From DASWED01 sp036394995 (GTDB taxonomy: Bacteria; Actinomycetota; UBA4738; JACQTL01): a stretch of 64,000 nt of DNA. Location of the stretch: NCBI GenBank assembly GCA_036394995.1, contig DASWED010000111.1, positions 1-64,000 on the forward strand, given 5' to 3'. How positions within the stretch are numbered: position 1 is the first letter of the stretch; the number at the start of each line of letters is the position of its first letter. Shown piece by piece: positions 25,394 through 34,313 of the stretch. The position numbers and the translations under genes were made by a program. A model generated the notes under the pieces. That model was not told the DNA's origin, made no database searches, and worked only from the letters and a program-made list of their open reading frames with translations.

Positions 25394-26044
25394 TCAGCGC
25401 AGCCGGAGGGCCACCATCACGCCGTCGCGGGTGGGGACGATCGTGGACAGGTACCGCTCGTCCCGGGCGATGGCGTCGTTGTGACGGCGGATGGCCTCGG
25501 TCCACTCGGGCCGGGAGTCCTCACCGACGTCGGGGTGGCCCGTGACGCGGCCGGACCACAGGACGTTGTCGCACAGGTACAGCCCGCCGACCCGGATGCG
25601 TTCGCGGGCCTCCTCCCACGCCTCGGGGTAGCCGTGCTTGTCGATGTCGCAGTACACGACGTCCCATTCGCCGCCGGTCTCGCGCAGGGCGGTCACGGCG
25701 TCCCCGACGTGGAACGTGACGGAGGAGTCCAGCCCGGCCCGGCCCAGGTAGTCGAGGGCCCTGCGTTCGTTCTCCGGGTTGCCGTCGGTGAGGTGCAGTT
25801 CTCCGTCCGGCCCCACCGCCCGGGCGAACCAGTACCCGCTGTAGCCGAACCCGCTCCCCAGCTCGAACACCCGCCGGGCCCCGATGGACCGGGCCACCAC
25901 CTCGAGGGTCACGCCCACGAGCCGCCCCACGATCGGGAACCCGCGCTCCTTCCCCTCGGCCTCCATCTCCAGCAGCACCGGCTCGTCGTGGCGGGCCTCC
26001 AAACCGCGCATGTAGTCCTCCACGGCTGGGTTCACGATGTCCAC
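25394..26044 (-). CDS. SAM-dependent O-methyltransferase (family 3)
   Basis: This 216-aa enzyme matches the catechol/caffeoyl-CoA type O-methyltransferases: VFELGSGFGYSGYWFA (SAM motif I), HLTDGNPEN, VVYCDIDKHGYPEAWEEA with the metal-binding Asp, then YLCDNVLWSGRV. A divalent metal and a hydroxylated small substrate are expected. The GTG start at 26044 has GAAGGAG 6 nt upstream and suits the family N-terminus. It is divergent from the kinase gene, with 71 bp between their starts. Confidence 0.85.
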   Translation of the reverse strand: MDIVNPAVEDYMRGLEARHDEPVLLEMEAEGKERGFPIVGRLVGVTLEVVARSIGARRVFELGSGFGYSGYWFARAVGPDGELHLTDGNPENERRALDYLGRAGLDSSVTFHVGDAVTALRETGGEWDVVYCDIDKHGYPEAWEEARERIRVGGLYLCDNVLWSGRVTGHPDVGEDSRPEWTEAIRRHNDAIARDERYLSTIVPTRDGVMVALRLR

Positions 26045-26115
26045 GGCGTCTCCTTCGCGGTCGGGAAGCCCTGACCCTACCCCCGGGCCCCCGGTGGGTG
26101 GTACAACACGGCGCG

Positions 26116-28416
26116 ATGACCGACCTCGCGCCGGGAACACAGCTGGGTGGGTACCGCATCGACTCCGTCCTCGGCCGGGGCGGGATGGGCGTCGTGTACC
26201 TGGCCCAGCAGCTCGCCCTGGGGCGGCGGGTGGCCCTGAAGGTCATCAACCCCGACCTCTCGGACGACGTCGAGTTCCGTGACCGGTTCTCGCGCGAGGC
26301 CCAGCTGGCCGCCTCGATCGACCACCGCCACATCATCCCGGTCCACGACGCGGGGGAGGCGGGTGGCCGGCTGTACATCTCGATGCGGTACGTGCGGGGA
26401 CGCGACCTGGGGGCCGTGCTCGCCCAGGAGGGGGCCCTCTCGCCCGAGCGGGCCCTCGCCATCCTGGGCTCGGTGGCCGACGCGCTGGACGCGGCGCACG
26501 CGGCCGGGCTGGTCCACCGGGACGTGAAGCCGGCGAACGTCCTGATCGAGGACGGCCCCGGCCAGGAAGCCGAGCGCGTCTACCTCACCGACTTCGGACT
26601 GACGAAGCGGGTGGACGTGGAGAGTGGGCTGACCCGGGCCGGGATCTTCGTGGGGACACCCGACTACGCTTCGCCGGAGCAGTGCGCGGGGAAGCGCGTG
26701 GACGCCCGGACCGACGTGTACTCGCTGGCCTGCGTCCTGTACGAATGCCTGACCAGCGACACGCCGTTCCCCCGCGATAGCGGTGCGCAGGTCATGGCGG
26801 CCCACCTGCTGGAGGCGCCCCCGAGGGCCTCCACCGCCCGGGCCGGGCTGCCCTCGGCGCTCGACGACGTCCTCCTCAAGGCCCTGGCCAAGGACCCCGA
26901 GCAGCGGTTCGACACGTGCAGCGAGATGGTCGACGCCGCCCGCGCGGCCCTCTCGGCGAAGGGACGGACCGTCGTCGCGCCGCCCCCGCCGATGCCCGGA
27001 ACGCCGGGGCCGCAGACCGCGCCCGCCGGCCCTGTCCCGGCCGGCGTTCCCACCGGAGGCCCCGCCGTGGCACCGGCCGGTTCGAGCACCGTTCCCGGGC
27101 CCCGCGCCGGGCCGGGGCCCGGATCGAGGCGCCGCTGGTGGCTCGTCGCCGCGGTGGTCGCGGCCGTGCTGGTTGTCGGGGGAGTGGCGCTCGCGATCGC
27201 CCTCAGCGGCGGCTCGAAGCCCGGCCCGGGTCCCAGCGTCAGCTCGAGCGGCGGCCCGGCCACCACAGCGCCGCCCACCACGTCCGGGCCGACGACGAGC
27301 GTGGTCCCGGTGGGGACGGTGACCCCGATCCCGGCTGCCAAGCCGGTCGCGTGCGGCGCGTCGGTTCCGCCCGGTGCGGGCGACCCCAAGCCGCAGTTCT
27401 CGGCTCCGCCGCCCCTGCAGATCGACAAGGCGACCACCTACACGGCCACCGTGCGGACATCCTGCGGGACCATGGTGATCGAGCTGCTGCCGGACACCGC
27501 CCCGGAGACGGTGAACAGCTTCGTGTTCCTGGCGGAGCACGGGTTCTTCGACGGCATGTACTTCCACCGGCTGGCCGACGAGATCGACGTCGTCCAGGGC
27601 GGCGACCCGACGGGGACCGGGAGCGGCGGGCCCGGGTACACCCTCCCCGACGAGCTGCACGGGGACGAGTCGTACCGGCCCGGGATCCTGGCCATGGTGA
27701 ACACGGGCCAGCCACACACGGGGGGGAGCCAGTTCTTCATCATCAGCGGGCCCCAGGGCCGCCGGCTCGACTCGAACAACGTGTACACGGTGTTCGGCCG
27801 GATCGTGTCGGGCCTCGACGTGGCCAGGACGATCCAGGCCGTGCCGGTGGAGGGCTTCGCGGAGGGGGACCCGACCGCCGACGGGCGGCCGGCGCAGGCC
27901 GTCTACATGGAGAGCGTGACGATCTCCCGTCAGCCCCGGACCCCGTCCAGCAGCGGGCCGCAGGTGGTCACCATCGAGGAGTACGTCAACCAGGTTGACG
28001 ACCTCCTCAGCGAGTCGAACAGCTTCCGCCAGCAGCTGGTGACGGCCGTCGGGAACGCGTCGAACGGGACACCCGAGGAGCAGAAGGCAGCCCGGGAGAC
28101 CGTTCGCAGTGTGATCGATGAGCGGCGATCGGCGCTCCAGCGGGTGACCACATGGCGGGTCCCGGTGGAGGCCCAGGTGACGAACGACCTGCTGGCCCAG
28201 GCCTTCCGGGACTCGATCGCCGACGACCTGGACTACGAACGGCTGGTGCAGGCGTTCATCGACGACGACCAGGCGGCCGTGGACGACGCCCTGCAGGCCC
28301 TCAGGGACCACCGGGCCGCGGCCACGGATCCGGACAAGGACGCGTTCGTCCGGAGCTTCAACACGCTCCGGGCCCGGGTGGGGCTGGAGCCCCTGCCCCC
28401 CGACTTCCGCTTCTGA
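26116..28416 (+). CDS. Membrane Ser/Thr protein kinase fused to a cyclophilin-type PPIase
   Basis: This 766-aa protein has a complete PknB-type kinase (residues 10-275): GRGGMGVVY, K42, HRDVKPAN (134-141), DFG (159-161), GTPDYASPEQ. A Pro-rich linker leads to one membrane helix (341-364). The outer part is a cyclophilin domain (about 440-603) with YFHR (482-485) and GGSQFFI (536-542), the residues that line the active site, and then a helical tail (615-766) I do not recognise. Related kinases usually carry PASTA or other sensor domains outside; a cyclophilin is unusual. It may sense or fold exported proteins. A TACAAC box 8 nt before ATG suggests leaderless transcription. The cell-wall amidase follows 17 bp downstream. 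Confidence 0.88.
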   Translation: MTDLAPGTQLGGYRIDSVLGRGGMGVVYLAQQLALGRRVALKVINPDLSDDVEFRDRFSREAQLAASIDHRHIIPVHDAGEAGGRLYISMRYVRGRDLGAVLAQEGALSPERALAILGSVADALDAAHAAGLVHRDVKPANVLIEDGPGQEAERVYLTDFGLTKRVDVESGLTRAGIFVGTPDYASPEQCAGKRVDARTDVYSLACVLYECLTSDTPFPRDSGAQVMAAHLLEAPPRASTARAGLPSALDDVLLKALAKDPEQRFDTCSEMVDAARAALSAKGRTVVAPPPPMPGTPGPQTAPAGPVPAGVPTGGPAVAPAGSSTVPGPRAGPGPGSRRRWWLVAAVVAAVLVVGGVALAIALSGGSKPGPGPSVSSSGGPATTAPPTTSGPTTSVVPVGTVTPIPAAKPVACGASVPPGAGDPKPQFSAPPPLQIDKATTYTATVRTSCGTMVIELLPDTAPETVNSFVFLAEHGFFDGMYFHRLADEIDVVQGGDPTGTGSGGPGYTLPDELHGDESYRPGILAMVNTGQPHTGGSQFFIISGPQGRRLDSNNVYTVFGRIVSGLDVARTIQAVPVEGFAEGDPTADGRPAQAVYMESVTISRQPRTPSSSGPQVVTIEEYVNQVDDLLSESNSFRQQLVTAVGNASNGTPEEQKAARETVRSVIDERRSALQRVTTWRVPVEAQVTNDLLAQAFRDSIADDLDYERLVQAFIDDDQAAVDDALQALRDHRAAATDPDKDAFVRSFNTLRARVGLEPLPPDFRF

Positions 28417-28433
28417 CGCCCGGGCGCGGCGCG

Positions 28434-29348
28434 ATGGGGAGTCACGGCAGCCACCGGGCCCCCCGCCGGGCAGGCCGCACGGCGCTGGCCCTGGCAGCCG
28501 CCGCGGTGCTGGTGGCGGCGGGGTTCGTGGGAACGAAGGCCGTCCTGGACCGGGGGAGCTCGCCGACGGCCACGCCACCCGGTCCGGCCTCCCCCTCGCG
28601 GTCGTCACCGGCGTCCCCAGCCGAGACCGGCACGCCACCGTCCACAGGGGCGCCGTCGACGCCCCCGGCCACCACCTCGCCCCCTGTCGCCACGTCCCCG
28701 GGGGGGACGCCCCGGCCGGACGTCGACGGGCTTCGGCCCCCGATCGTCCAGGAGCCGATCCCGTTCCCACCCGAGCGGGTGCGGGAGATGGCGGCGTACT
28801 CGGAGCGCCACTACGGCATCTCGAGCGCGGACCTCACCCATCCGGAGGTGATCGTGGAGCACTTCACCGGCGGGACCTCGTTCACCTCCGCGTGGAACAC
28901 GTTCGCGTCGAACGACCCCCACCTCGACGAGCTCCCCGGCACGTGCGCGCACTTCATCATCGACACCGACGGGACCATCTACCAGCTGGTGCCGCTCTCG
29001 CGGATGTGCCGGCACACGGTGGGACTCAACTACACGGCTTTCGGGATCGAGGACGTCGGGCAGAGCGACCAGGAGGTCCTGGACGACCCGGCGCAGCTCC
29101 GTTCCATGCTCCGGCTGACCCTGTGGCTGATGGCCCGGTCCCACATCTCGGTGGGAAACGTCATCGGGCACAACGAGAGCCTGACCAGCCCGTTCCATCT
29201 CGAGCGCTTCGCGCCGTGGCGGTGCCAGACCCACCAGGACTGGAACCGCGAGGACATGGACGTGGTCCGGGCCCGCCTGGCCGACATGGCCCGGGAAGCC
29301 GGCGTTCCGGTCGGGCCGCCCGCCCGCCGGGTCACGCCGGACTGCTGA
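28434..29348 (+). CDS. Secreted N-acetylmuramoyl-L-alanine amidase (Amidase_2/PGRP type)
   Basis: This 304-aa protein has an N-terminal membrane anchor or signal (LALAAAAVLVAAGFVG), a Pro/Thr/Ser linker to about residue 100, and then an Amidase_2 domain: VIVEHFTGG with the first zinc His, HFIIDTDGTIYQLVP, MCRHTVGLNYTAFGIE and GHNE...THQDW. It should cut the bond between MurNAc and L-Ala in peptidoglycan. It lies 17 bp downstream of the kinase-cyclophilin gene, so the two are probably one operon, pointing to cell-envelope control. A possible promoter for the next gene follows its stop. Confidence 0.85.
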   Translation: MGSHGSHRAPRRAGRTALALAAAAVLVAAGFVGTKAVLDRGSSPTATPPGPASPSRSSPASPAETGTPPSTGAPSTPPATTSPPVATSPGGTPRPDVDGLRPPIVQEPIPFPPERVREMAAYSERHYGISSADLTHPEVIVEHFTGGTSFTSAWNTFASNDPHLDELPGTCAHFIIDTDGTIYQLVPLSRMCRHTVGLNYTAFGIEDVGQSDQEVLDDPAQLRSMLRLTLWLMARSHISVGNVIGHNESLTSPFHLERFAPWRCQTHQDWNREDMDVVRARLADMAREAGVPVGPPARRVTPDC

Positions 29349-29370
29349 GGCTCGTTCGGACGGTTGTGGG

Positions 29371-29376
29371 TAGACT
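29371..29376 (+). promoter_or_regulatory. Candidate -10 box before the Asp/Thr-repeat peptide gene
   Basis: TAGACT in the context TGGGTAGACTCG lies 33 nt before the GTG at 29410. The same surrounding sequence recurs with one change (TGGGTATACTCG) upstream of the mutase at 57660. No convincing -35 was found. Confidence 0.35.
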
Positions 29377-29409
29377 CGCCATTGACCCCGACCCCCGGAG
29401 GTGACCGCG

Positions 29410-29676
29410 GTGGATCCCACGAAGGACACGACCCTCACCGACGACGACATCGAGACGGTGTGGCCGGGTGAGGCCCCCCGGGCCACCGTCGGCGACGACA
29501 CCGACACGGTGGACCAGTCCGACGACACCGACACGAGCGACACCGGCGACGACACCGGCGACGACACCGACACCCAGGACGCGGACGGCACGGACACCGC
29601 GGACCAGACCGACACCCAGGACGCGGACGGTACCGACACGACGGGCACCGGCGACACCGACGGCACGGACTCCTGA
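29410..29676 (+). CDS. Small Asp/Thr-repeat peptide, possible modified-peptide precursor
   Basis: This 88-residue protein splits into a leader-like start (DPTKDTTLTDDDIETVWPG, residues 2-20) and a highly acidic tail made almost only of Asp, Thr, Gly, Ser, Gln and Ala. An 11-residue unit, TDTQDADGTDT, occurs twice (53-63 and 67-77). It has no hydrophobic core, no Cys and no signal peptide. GGAGG 8 nt before GTG supports translation from 29410 (a GTG at 29401 is the alternative). It lies 42 bp before a JmjC oxygenase whose family hydroxylates Asp, Asn, His or Arg side chains, so it may be the substrate. That role is inferred; a disordered calcium- or metal-binding protein is the other option. 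Confidence 0.6.
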   Translation: MDPTKDTTLTDDDIETVWPGEAPRATVGDDTDTVDQSDDTDTSDTGDDTGDDTDTQDADGTDTADQTDTQDADGTDTTGTGDTDGTDS

Positions 29677-29718
29677 GGCTCGGGACACCGGGCAGCCGGA
29701 CGCGGGCGACGTGACCGG

Positions 29719-30909
29719 ATGACCGCACCCTCCGGCGAGGAGTCCGAGCTCGAGCGGTGCGTGGGCGACACCCGATCGTTCCTGCGGGACCACTGGGCCT
29801 CGTGGCCCCTGCGCCGGGAGGGGGGCCGTCCGTTCGACGACCTGCTGTCCCTGGCCGACGTGGACCATCTGCTGACCGGGGCGTCCCTGCGGCTCCCCGC
29901 GTTCCGGCTGGTGAAGGACGGCGCCACGCTCCCGACCTCCGGCTACACGAAGTCCGGGCGGACCGGTTCGCAGCCGGTGAGCGGGATGGCCGACCCGCCC
30001 CGGATCCTCGAGCGGTTCCGGGAGGGCGCCACGATCGTGCTGCAGGGGATGCACCGGTACTGGCCGCCGCTGGCCCGGTTCTGCCGGGGCCTGGAGGCGG
30101 CACTGTCCCATCCGGCGCAGGTGAACGCCTACGTCACCCCTCCGGGCTCCCGGGGGCTCGCCGTGCACCAGGACTCCCACGACGTGTTCGTGCTCCAGGC
30201 GTTCGGCGAGAAGCGGTGGGACGTGTGGGCGCCCCGAGCCCTGGGCGAACCGATGCCGGGGCCGAGGGAGGACCCGGTCCTGTCGGCCACCCTCGCGCCC
30301 GGTGACGCCATGTACCTGCCCGTGGGCACCCCCCACGCGGCGTCCACGCAGTCGGTGCTCTCGGGGCACCTCACGGTGGGGATCCTGTCCACCACGTGGG
30401 CCCAGCTCGTGGGCGAGGTGATGAAGGGGCTGTCGGACGCGCCCGCGTTCCGGGAACCGCTCCCGGCGGGCTTCCACCGGGACCCCGAGGGGTTCGCCGC
30501 CGCGGTGAAGGACCGCCTGGGTGAGGTGGCCCGGTGGCTGGACGGCGTGGACGCCCAGGCCGGCGCGGACCGCCGCATCCGCTCGTTCCTGACCACGCGC
30601 CTGCCCCTGCTGGGAGGCGGGCTCGTGGACGTGGCCCGGCTGGACGAGATCGGTCCGGACACGCCGGTCCGGCGAAGGGACGGTTCGTTCTGCGAGCTGC
30701 GCGTGGAGGGCGAACGGCTGGTTGCGTTCCTGGGTGACCGCGAGCTCCGGATGCCGCTCGGCCTGGAGGCGGCCATGCGGTTCGTGGCGGCGGCGGCCCC
30801 GGGGTCGGCCTTCTCCGGGAATGACCTCCCGGGCCTGGCCGACCAGGAGAGCGCCGCGGTCCTGGTCCGCCGGCTGGTCCGGGAGGGCCTGCTCGGGCTG
30901 GCCGGGTGA
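29719..30909 (+). CDS. JmjC/cupin-domain Fe(II) 2-oxoglutarate oxygenase (YcfD/ROX-like)
   Basis: This 396-aa protein has the JmjC facial triad: H150 and D152 in LAVHQDSHDVFVLQ and H206 in YLPVGTPHAAST. GEKRWDVW after the HxD and a C-terminal dimer and winged-helix-like part (about 270-396) match ribosomal-oxygenase-type hydroxylases such as YcfD. Members hydroxylate residues in proteins or peptides using Fe(II), oxygen and 2-oxoglutarate. Here the gene is directly downstream of an Asp-repeat peptide and upstream of a ferredoxin-like protein instead of ribosomal genes, so a dedicated peptide substrate is plausible. ATG at 29719 follows the peptide gene by 42 bp. Confidence 0.82.
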   Translation: MTAPSGEESELERCVGDTRSFLRDHWASWPLRREGGRPFDDLLSLADVDHLLTGASLRLPAFRLVKDGATLPTSGYTKSGRTGSQPVSGMADPPRILERFREGATIVLQGMHRYWPPLARFCRGLEAALSHPAQVNAYVTPPGSRGLAVHQDSHDVFVLQAFGEKRWDVWAPRALGEPMPGPREDPVLSATLAPGDAMYLPVGTPHAASTQSVLSGHLTVGILSTTWAQLVGEVMKGLSDAPAFREPLPAGFHRDPEGFAAAVKDRLGEVARWLDGVDAQAGADRRIRSFLTTRLPLLGGGLVDVARLDEIGPDTPVRRRDGSFCELRVEGERLVAFLGDRELRMPLGLEAAMRFVAAAAPGSAFSGNDLPGLADQESAAVLVRRLVREGLLGLAG

Positions 30910-30972
30910 GCCATCGGCGCTGATGGCGGGGCGTTCCGGTGCTCGGCGACGTCGCGGTCGCTGGGAGAGCCC

Positions 30973-31833
30973 ATGTTCGCCACCGCGTCGACCGTGGTCC
31001 GGTGGCTGCTGGTGGAACAGCCGGGACCCTGGGGGGCGGATGCGGTACCCCAGAGCCGTCTCCCCCATGTCGTGTCCGCCACGCTGGTCGAACGGGCCGT
31101 CGCCCACCGCGTTCGCGTGGTGCTGATCCGCCGCCCCGGCCGGCACGTCCCGGACGGCATCCAGGTCTACGCGGCCCACGCCGGCGCGGACCGTCCCTGG
31201 CTGGAGCACGTGCACCTCCCGGAGGCCGGCGCGCTCCTCGAGCTCGACCTGTCCCGCCTGGCCCGGGGTGAGCCCCTCGGGGCCGGCACCCTCCAGACCG
31301 AGCCGGTCCACCTGGTCTGCACGAACGGCCGTCACGACACCTGCTGTTCCGAACGGGCCCGCCCCGTGGCGGCGGCCCTCCGGCACCGGTTCGGGGACCG
31401 GGCCTGGGAGGTCAGTCACATCGGGGGGGACCGCTTCGCCCCCACTGTCGTGTGCCTGCCGGCCGGCGTGTACCTGGGCCGGGTGGACCCGGAGGTGGCC
31501 GTCGGCGTGGTCGAACGGTTCGAGGATGGCCGGCTGGACCTGGCCCGCTACCGGGGCCGGTGCGCGTACGACTTCCCCACCCAGGCGGCGGAGTTCTTCC
31601 TGCGGGAGCGGCTGGGGCTCGACGGACTGGCCGACCTCCGCCTGGTGGACCGGCGGCGGCCGAGGCGCGGGCTGGTGACGGCCCGGTTCGAGGCCGGGAC
31701 CGCGACCCACACGGTCACGGTGGCGGTGGAACGGGCTGCCGGGGAGCGGCCGCTGACCTGCCGGGTGGACGCCGCCGTGCGCCCCCCCGCGTACCGCCTG
31801 GTGTCGATGGAGGAGGTTCCGCCTCCGAACTGA
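30973..31833 (+). CDS. Sucrase/ferredoxin-like thioredoxin-fold protein
   Basis: This 286-aa protein belongs to the sucrase/ferredoxin-like family (PF06999), shown by VHLVCTNGRHDTCCSERARPVA (C116, C124, C125) and SHIGGDRFAPTVVCLPAGVYLGRV. The family has a thioredoxin-like [2Fe-2S] ferredoxin fold; despite the name it is not a sucrase. It could supply electrons to the neighbouring oxygenase or to another enzyme, which is inference from position. ATG at 30973 has GGGAGA upstream and is 63 bp from the JmjC gene. Its last 119 bp overlap the 3' end of the convergent MMPL gene. Confidence 0.8.
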   Translation: MFATASTVVRWLLVEQPGPWGADAVPQSRLPHVVSATLVERAVAHRVRVVLIRRPGRHVPDGIQVYAAHAGADRPWLEHVHLPEAGALLELDLSRLARGEPLGAGTLQTEPVHLVCTNGRHDTCCSERARPVAAALRHRFGDRAWEVSHIGGDRFAPTVVCLPAGVYLGRVDPEVAVGVVERFEDGRLDLARYRGRCAYDFPTQAAEFFLRERLGLDGLADLRLVDRRRPRRGLVTARFEAGTATHTVTVAVERAAGERPLTCRVDAAVRPPAYRLVSMEEVPPPN

Positions 31834-34198
31834 CGGGCCCAGTCGCGTGGGCAGTCCGTTCGGGCCGGGGGTCCGGGAGCGCGGAGGACGGCCCCCGCCC
31901 CGGCCAGTGGCTGGCCCGGCCGAACAGGGTCATCAGCGCCGGCACCAGCAGCGAGCGCACCACGAACGAGTCGATCAGCACGCCCACCGCCATGGCGAAC
32001 GCGAACTCCCGGAACGGGACCAGCGGGATCACCGCAAGGAGGCCGAAGCTCCCGGCGAGCGCCAGGCCGGCCACCCCGATGGCCCGCCCGGCCCGCGGCG
32101 CGGCCACCCGGATGGCGTCCCGGAGCGGCCGGACCCTCGCCTCCTGCCAGATTCGGCCCACCACGAACACGTTGTAATCGGACCCCAGTGCGAGGAGCAG
32201 CACCGCCGTCGCGAACGGGACGTAGTAGGTCAGCCCGGGGTGTCCCAGCCCTGCCTGGAACACCAGGGTGGTGAGCCCGAGGGCGGCCGCCACCACCAGG
32301 GTGCTCGCCGCCAGCAGGTACAGGGGCGCGACGAGGGCCCGCAGGAAGATGGCCAGCAGCACGAAGTCCGCGACGAGCGCCGCGATCACGATGGCGCCCA
32401 GCGCGTCCACCGTCCGGTCGACGGTCTCCCCGGCCAGCGCGGAGTCCCCGGCGATCCCGAACGTCGCCCCCCCGAGGCCGGCCCGGTCGATCAGCGCGGG
32501 CATCCGGGCCCGGAGGTGCCGGAGGGCCTCCAGGCCGTCCGCCCCCAGGGGGTCGTCCGACAGGAGCACCGACATCCGCGCCGCCGACCCGTCGGAGGCC
32601 AGGAACACCTTCGGGGTCACGCGGGGCGGGAGGGTTCCGGGACCGATCACCCCCGCCAGGCCGCGCTGCCGCGAGACCAGCATGTTCAGGCGGGCCAGCG
32701 CTCCCGTGTCCGAGGTGATCCCGTCGCGCCGGACCAGGATCTCGCTGGGGGAGGTGACGCCGGGAGCGAAGCCCTGCCCCGCCGCGGCCGCCGCCCTCGC
32801 CGCCTCGGCGTCCTTCGGCAGCTCGTCGGGGAGGCTGATCCCAAGCCCCGCGTCGCGCAGGAAGCTGGCAGCGAACAGGAGCCCTCCCAGGATCACCACG
32901 GCGACCACCGCGGCCACCGGCTTCACGGTCACGGCGCGGACCACGGACGCGCGCCACGTCCGGGCCGCCGGCTGGGCCGGCGTCTCCGGGGCGGCCCGCG
33001 ACTCGGCGTGGAGCGGCAGCGGCCGGGCTCCCCGGGGCGGCGAGACCGGCCGGGTCGCCGTCGGGAGGGCGGTGGGCCAGAACAGGGCCCGCCCCGTCGC
33101 CCCCATCACGGCCGGCACGAACGTCACCGAGACGAGCAGCCCGATGGCCACCGTGATGGCGAGGCCGGGCCCCAGGGCGCGGAAGAACGTCAGCGAGGTC
33201 ATCACCAGGGCCGCCGTGGCCGCCACCACCACCATGCCGGCGGTGAGGATGATGCGGGCCAGCTCGCCGGTGGCGGACTTCGCCGCCAGCACCGGCGGAC
33301 GGCCCTCCGCCAGCCGGGCCCGCATGCCGGACAGGAAGAAGATCGAGTAGTCCGTGACGATGCCCAGGAGGAGCACCACCACCAGCGGTTCGATCTCCTC
33401 CGGCACCGGGGTCCCGGTTCGCTGTCCCAGCCACACCAGGACCGGCATCGTGACCAGGTACGCGACACCGGCCGCCACGAGCGTGAGCAGGGGGGCGCCC
33501 ACGGCCCGGAAGTGCAGCCCCACGATGAGCGCGACGAGCACGATGGTGGCCAGCTCGACCCACGGCAGCGCCATGCTCACCCGGTCGCCCTCCTCGGCCC
33601 TGGCCGGGATGGCGCCGGTCACGCCCACCAGGTGGTCGTCCGGCAGCGAGATCTCGGCCCGGGCGTAGTCCTCCGCCACGGTCCGCTGGGTGTAGATGTC
33701 GAGGCCAGGGTCGACGAACAGGTACGTCACCGCGGTGGTGGAGCTCTCCCGGGACCCCGGCATGAGGCCCGCCGTGTTCAGCATGGGGATCGCCCCCAGG
33801 ATCTCGGGGTACCGGCCCTTCAGCTTCCCGGTGTCGAGGTCCACCGCCCGGCTGATCACCCGGGCCTGGGCGTCCCGCGAGAGGCCACCGGACGCCCGCT
33901 GCACGATCTGGATCCGGGAGAACAGCGGATAGTCGAATGCCCGGTTGATCTCCTCCTCCGCGGCCACCGCGGCGGAGTTCCGTGGCACGAGCGAGGACAG
34001 CGAGCTGCTCTGGGTCTCGTCCGTCGAGGGCAGGAACGTCGTGGCCAGGACGGCGGCAGCGACCCAGCCCAGCACGAACACCAGACGCAGGTGGACGATG
34101 ATCCACGCGAACGCGCGGGAGAGCGGTCCCTCCCGCCGTGCAGCGGGATCAGGCGCGCCCCCTCCCGTGCCCGCCCGGGAAGATGGCGTGCGACTCAC
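31715..34198 (-). CDS. MMPL-family RND transporter
   Basis: This 827-aa membrane protein has the MMPL layout: one helix (HLRLVFVLGWVAAAVLATTF), a large outer domain, a block of five or six helices (VELATIVLVALIVGL, VVVLLLGIVTDYSIFFLSGM), then a second repeat of the same plan with LLLALGSDYNVFVVGRIW. The GIVTDYS and GSDYN motifs carry the Asp-Tyr pairs of the proton relay. It should export lipids or hydrophobic compounds by proton motive force; the substrate is unknown. The last 60 residues are a Pro/Arg-rich tail that overlaps the ferredoxin-like gene on the other strand. The start is GTG without a clear ribosome binding site. Confidence 0.88.
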   Translation of the reverse strand: MSRTPSSRAGTGGGAPDPAARREGPLSRAFAWIIVHLRLVFVLGWVAAAVLATTFLPSTDETQSSSLSSLVPRNSAAVAAEEEINRAFDYPLFSRIQIVQRASGGLSRDAQARVISRAVDLDTGKLKGRYPEILGAIPMLNTAGLMPGSRESSTTAVTYLFVDPGLDIYTQRTVAEDYARAEISLPDDHLVGVTGAIPARAEEGDRVSMALPWVELATIVLVALIVGLHFRAVGAPLLTLVAAGVAYLVTMPVLVWLGQRTGTPVPEEIEPLVVVLLLGIVTDYSIFFLSGMRARLAEGRPPVLAAKSATGELARIILTAGMVVVAATAALVMTSLTFFRALGPGLAITVAIGLLVSVTFVPAVMGATGRALFWPTALPTATRPVSPPRGARPLPLHAESRAAPETPAQPAARTWRASVVRAVTVKPVAAVVAVVILGGLLFAASFLRDAGLGISLPDELPKDAEAARAAAAAGQGFAPGVTSPSEILVRRDGITSDTGALARLNMLVSRQRGLAGVIGPGTLPPRVTPKVFLASDGSAARMSVLLSDDPLGADGLEALRHLRARMPALIDRAGLGGATFGIAGDSALAGETVDRTVDALGAIVIAALVADFVLLAIFLRALVAPLYLLAASTLVVAAALGLTTLVFQAGLGHPGLTYYVPFATAVLLLALGSDYNVFVVGRIWQEARVRPLRDAIRVAAPRAGRAIGVAGLALAGSFGLLAVIPLVPFREFAFAMAVGVLIDSFVVRSLLVPALMTLFGRASHWPGRGPSSALPDPRPERTAHATGPVSSEAEPPPSTPGGTRGGARRRPPGRSAAAPRQPVPPPP

Positions 34199-34313
34199 TG
34201 CACCGTAAGTTCCCCGGACGCCGCCGGCTCAACCCGGCGTGCGGGGCCCGACCGGCTTCCCGGGTGCCGTGGCGGACGCCCCACAGGCGGCAGGCGGTAC
34301 CCTTCGATCAGCG

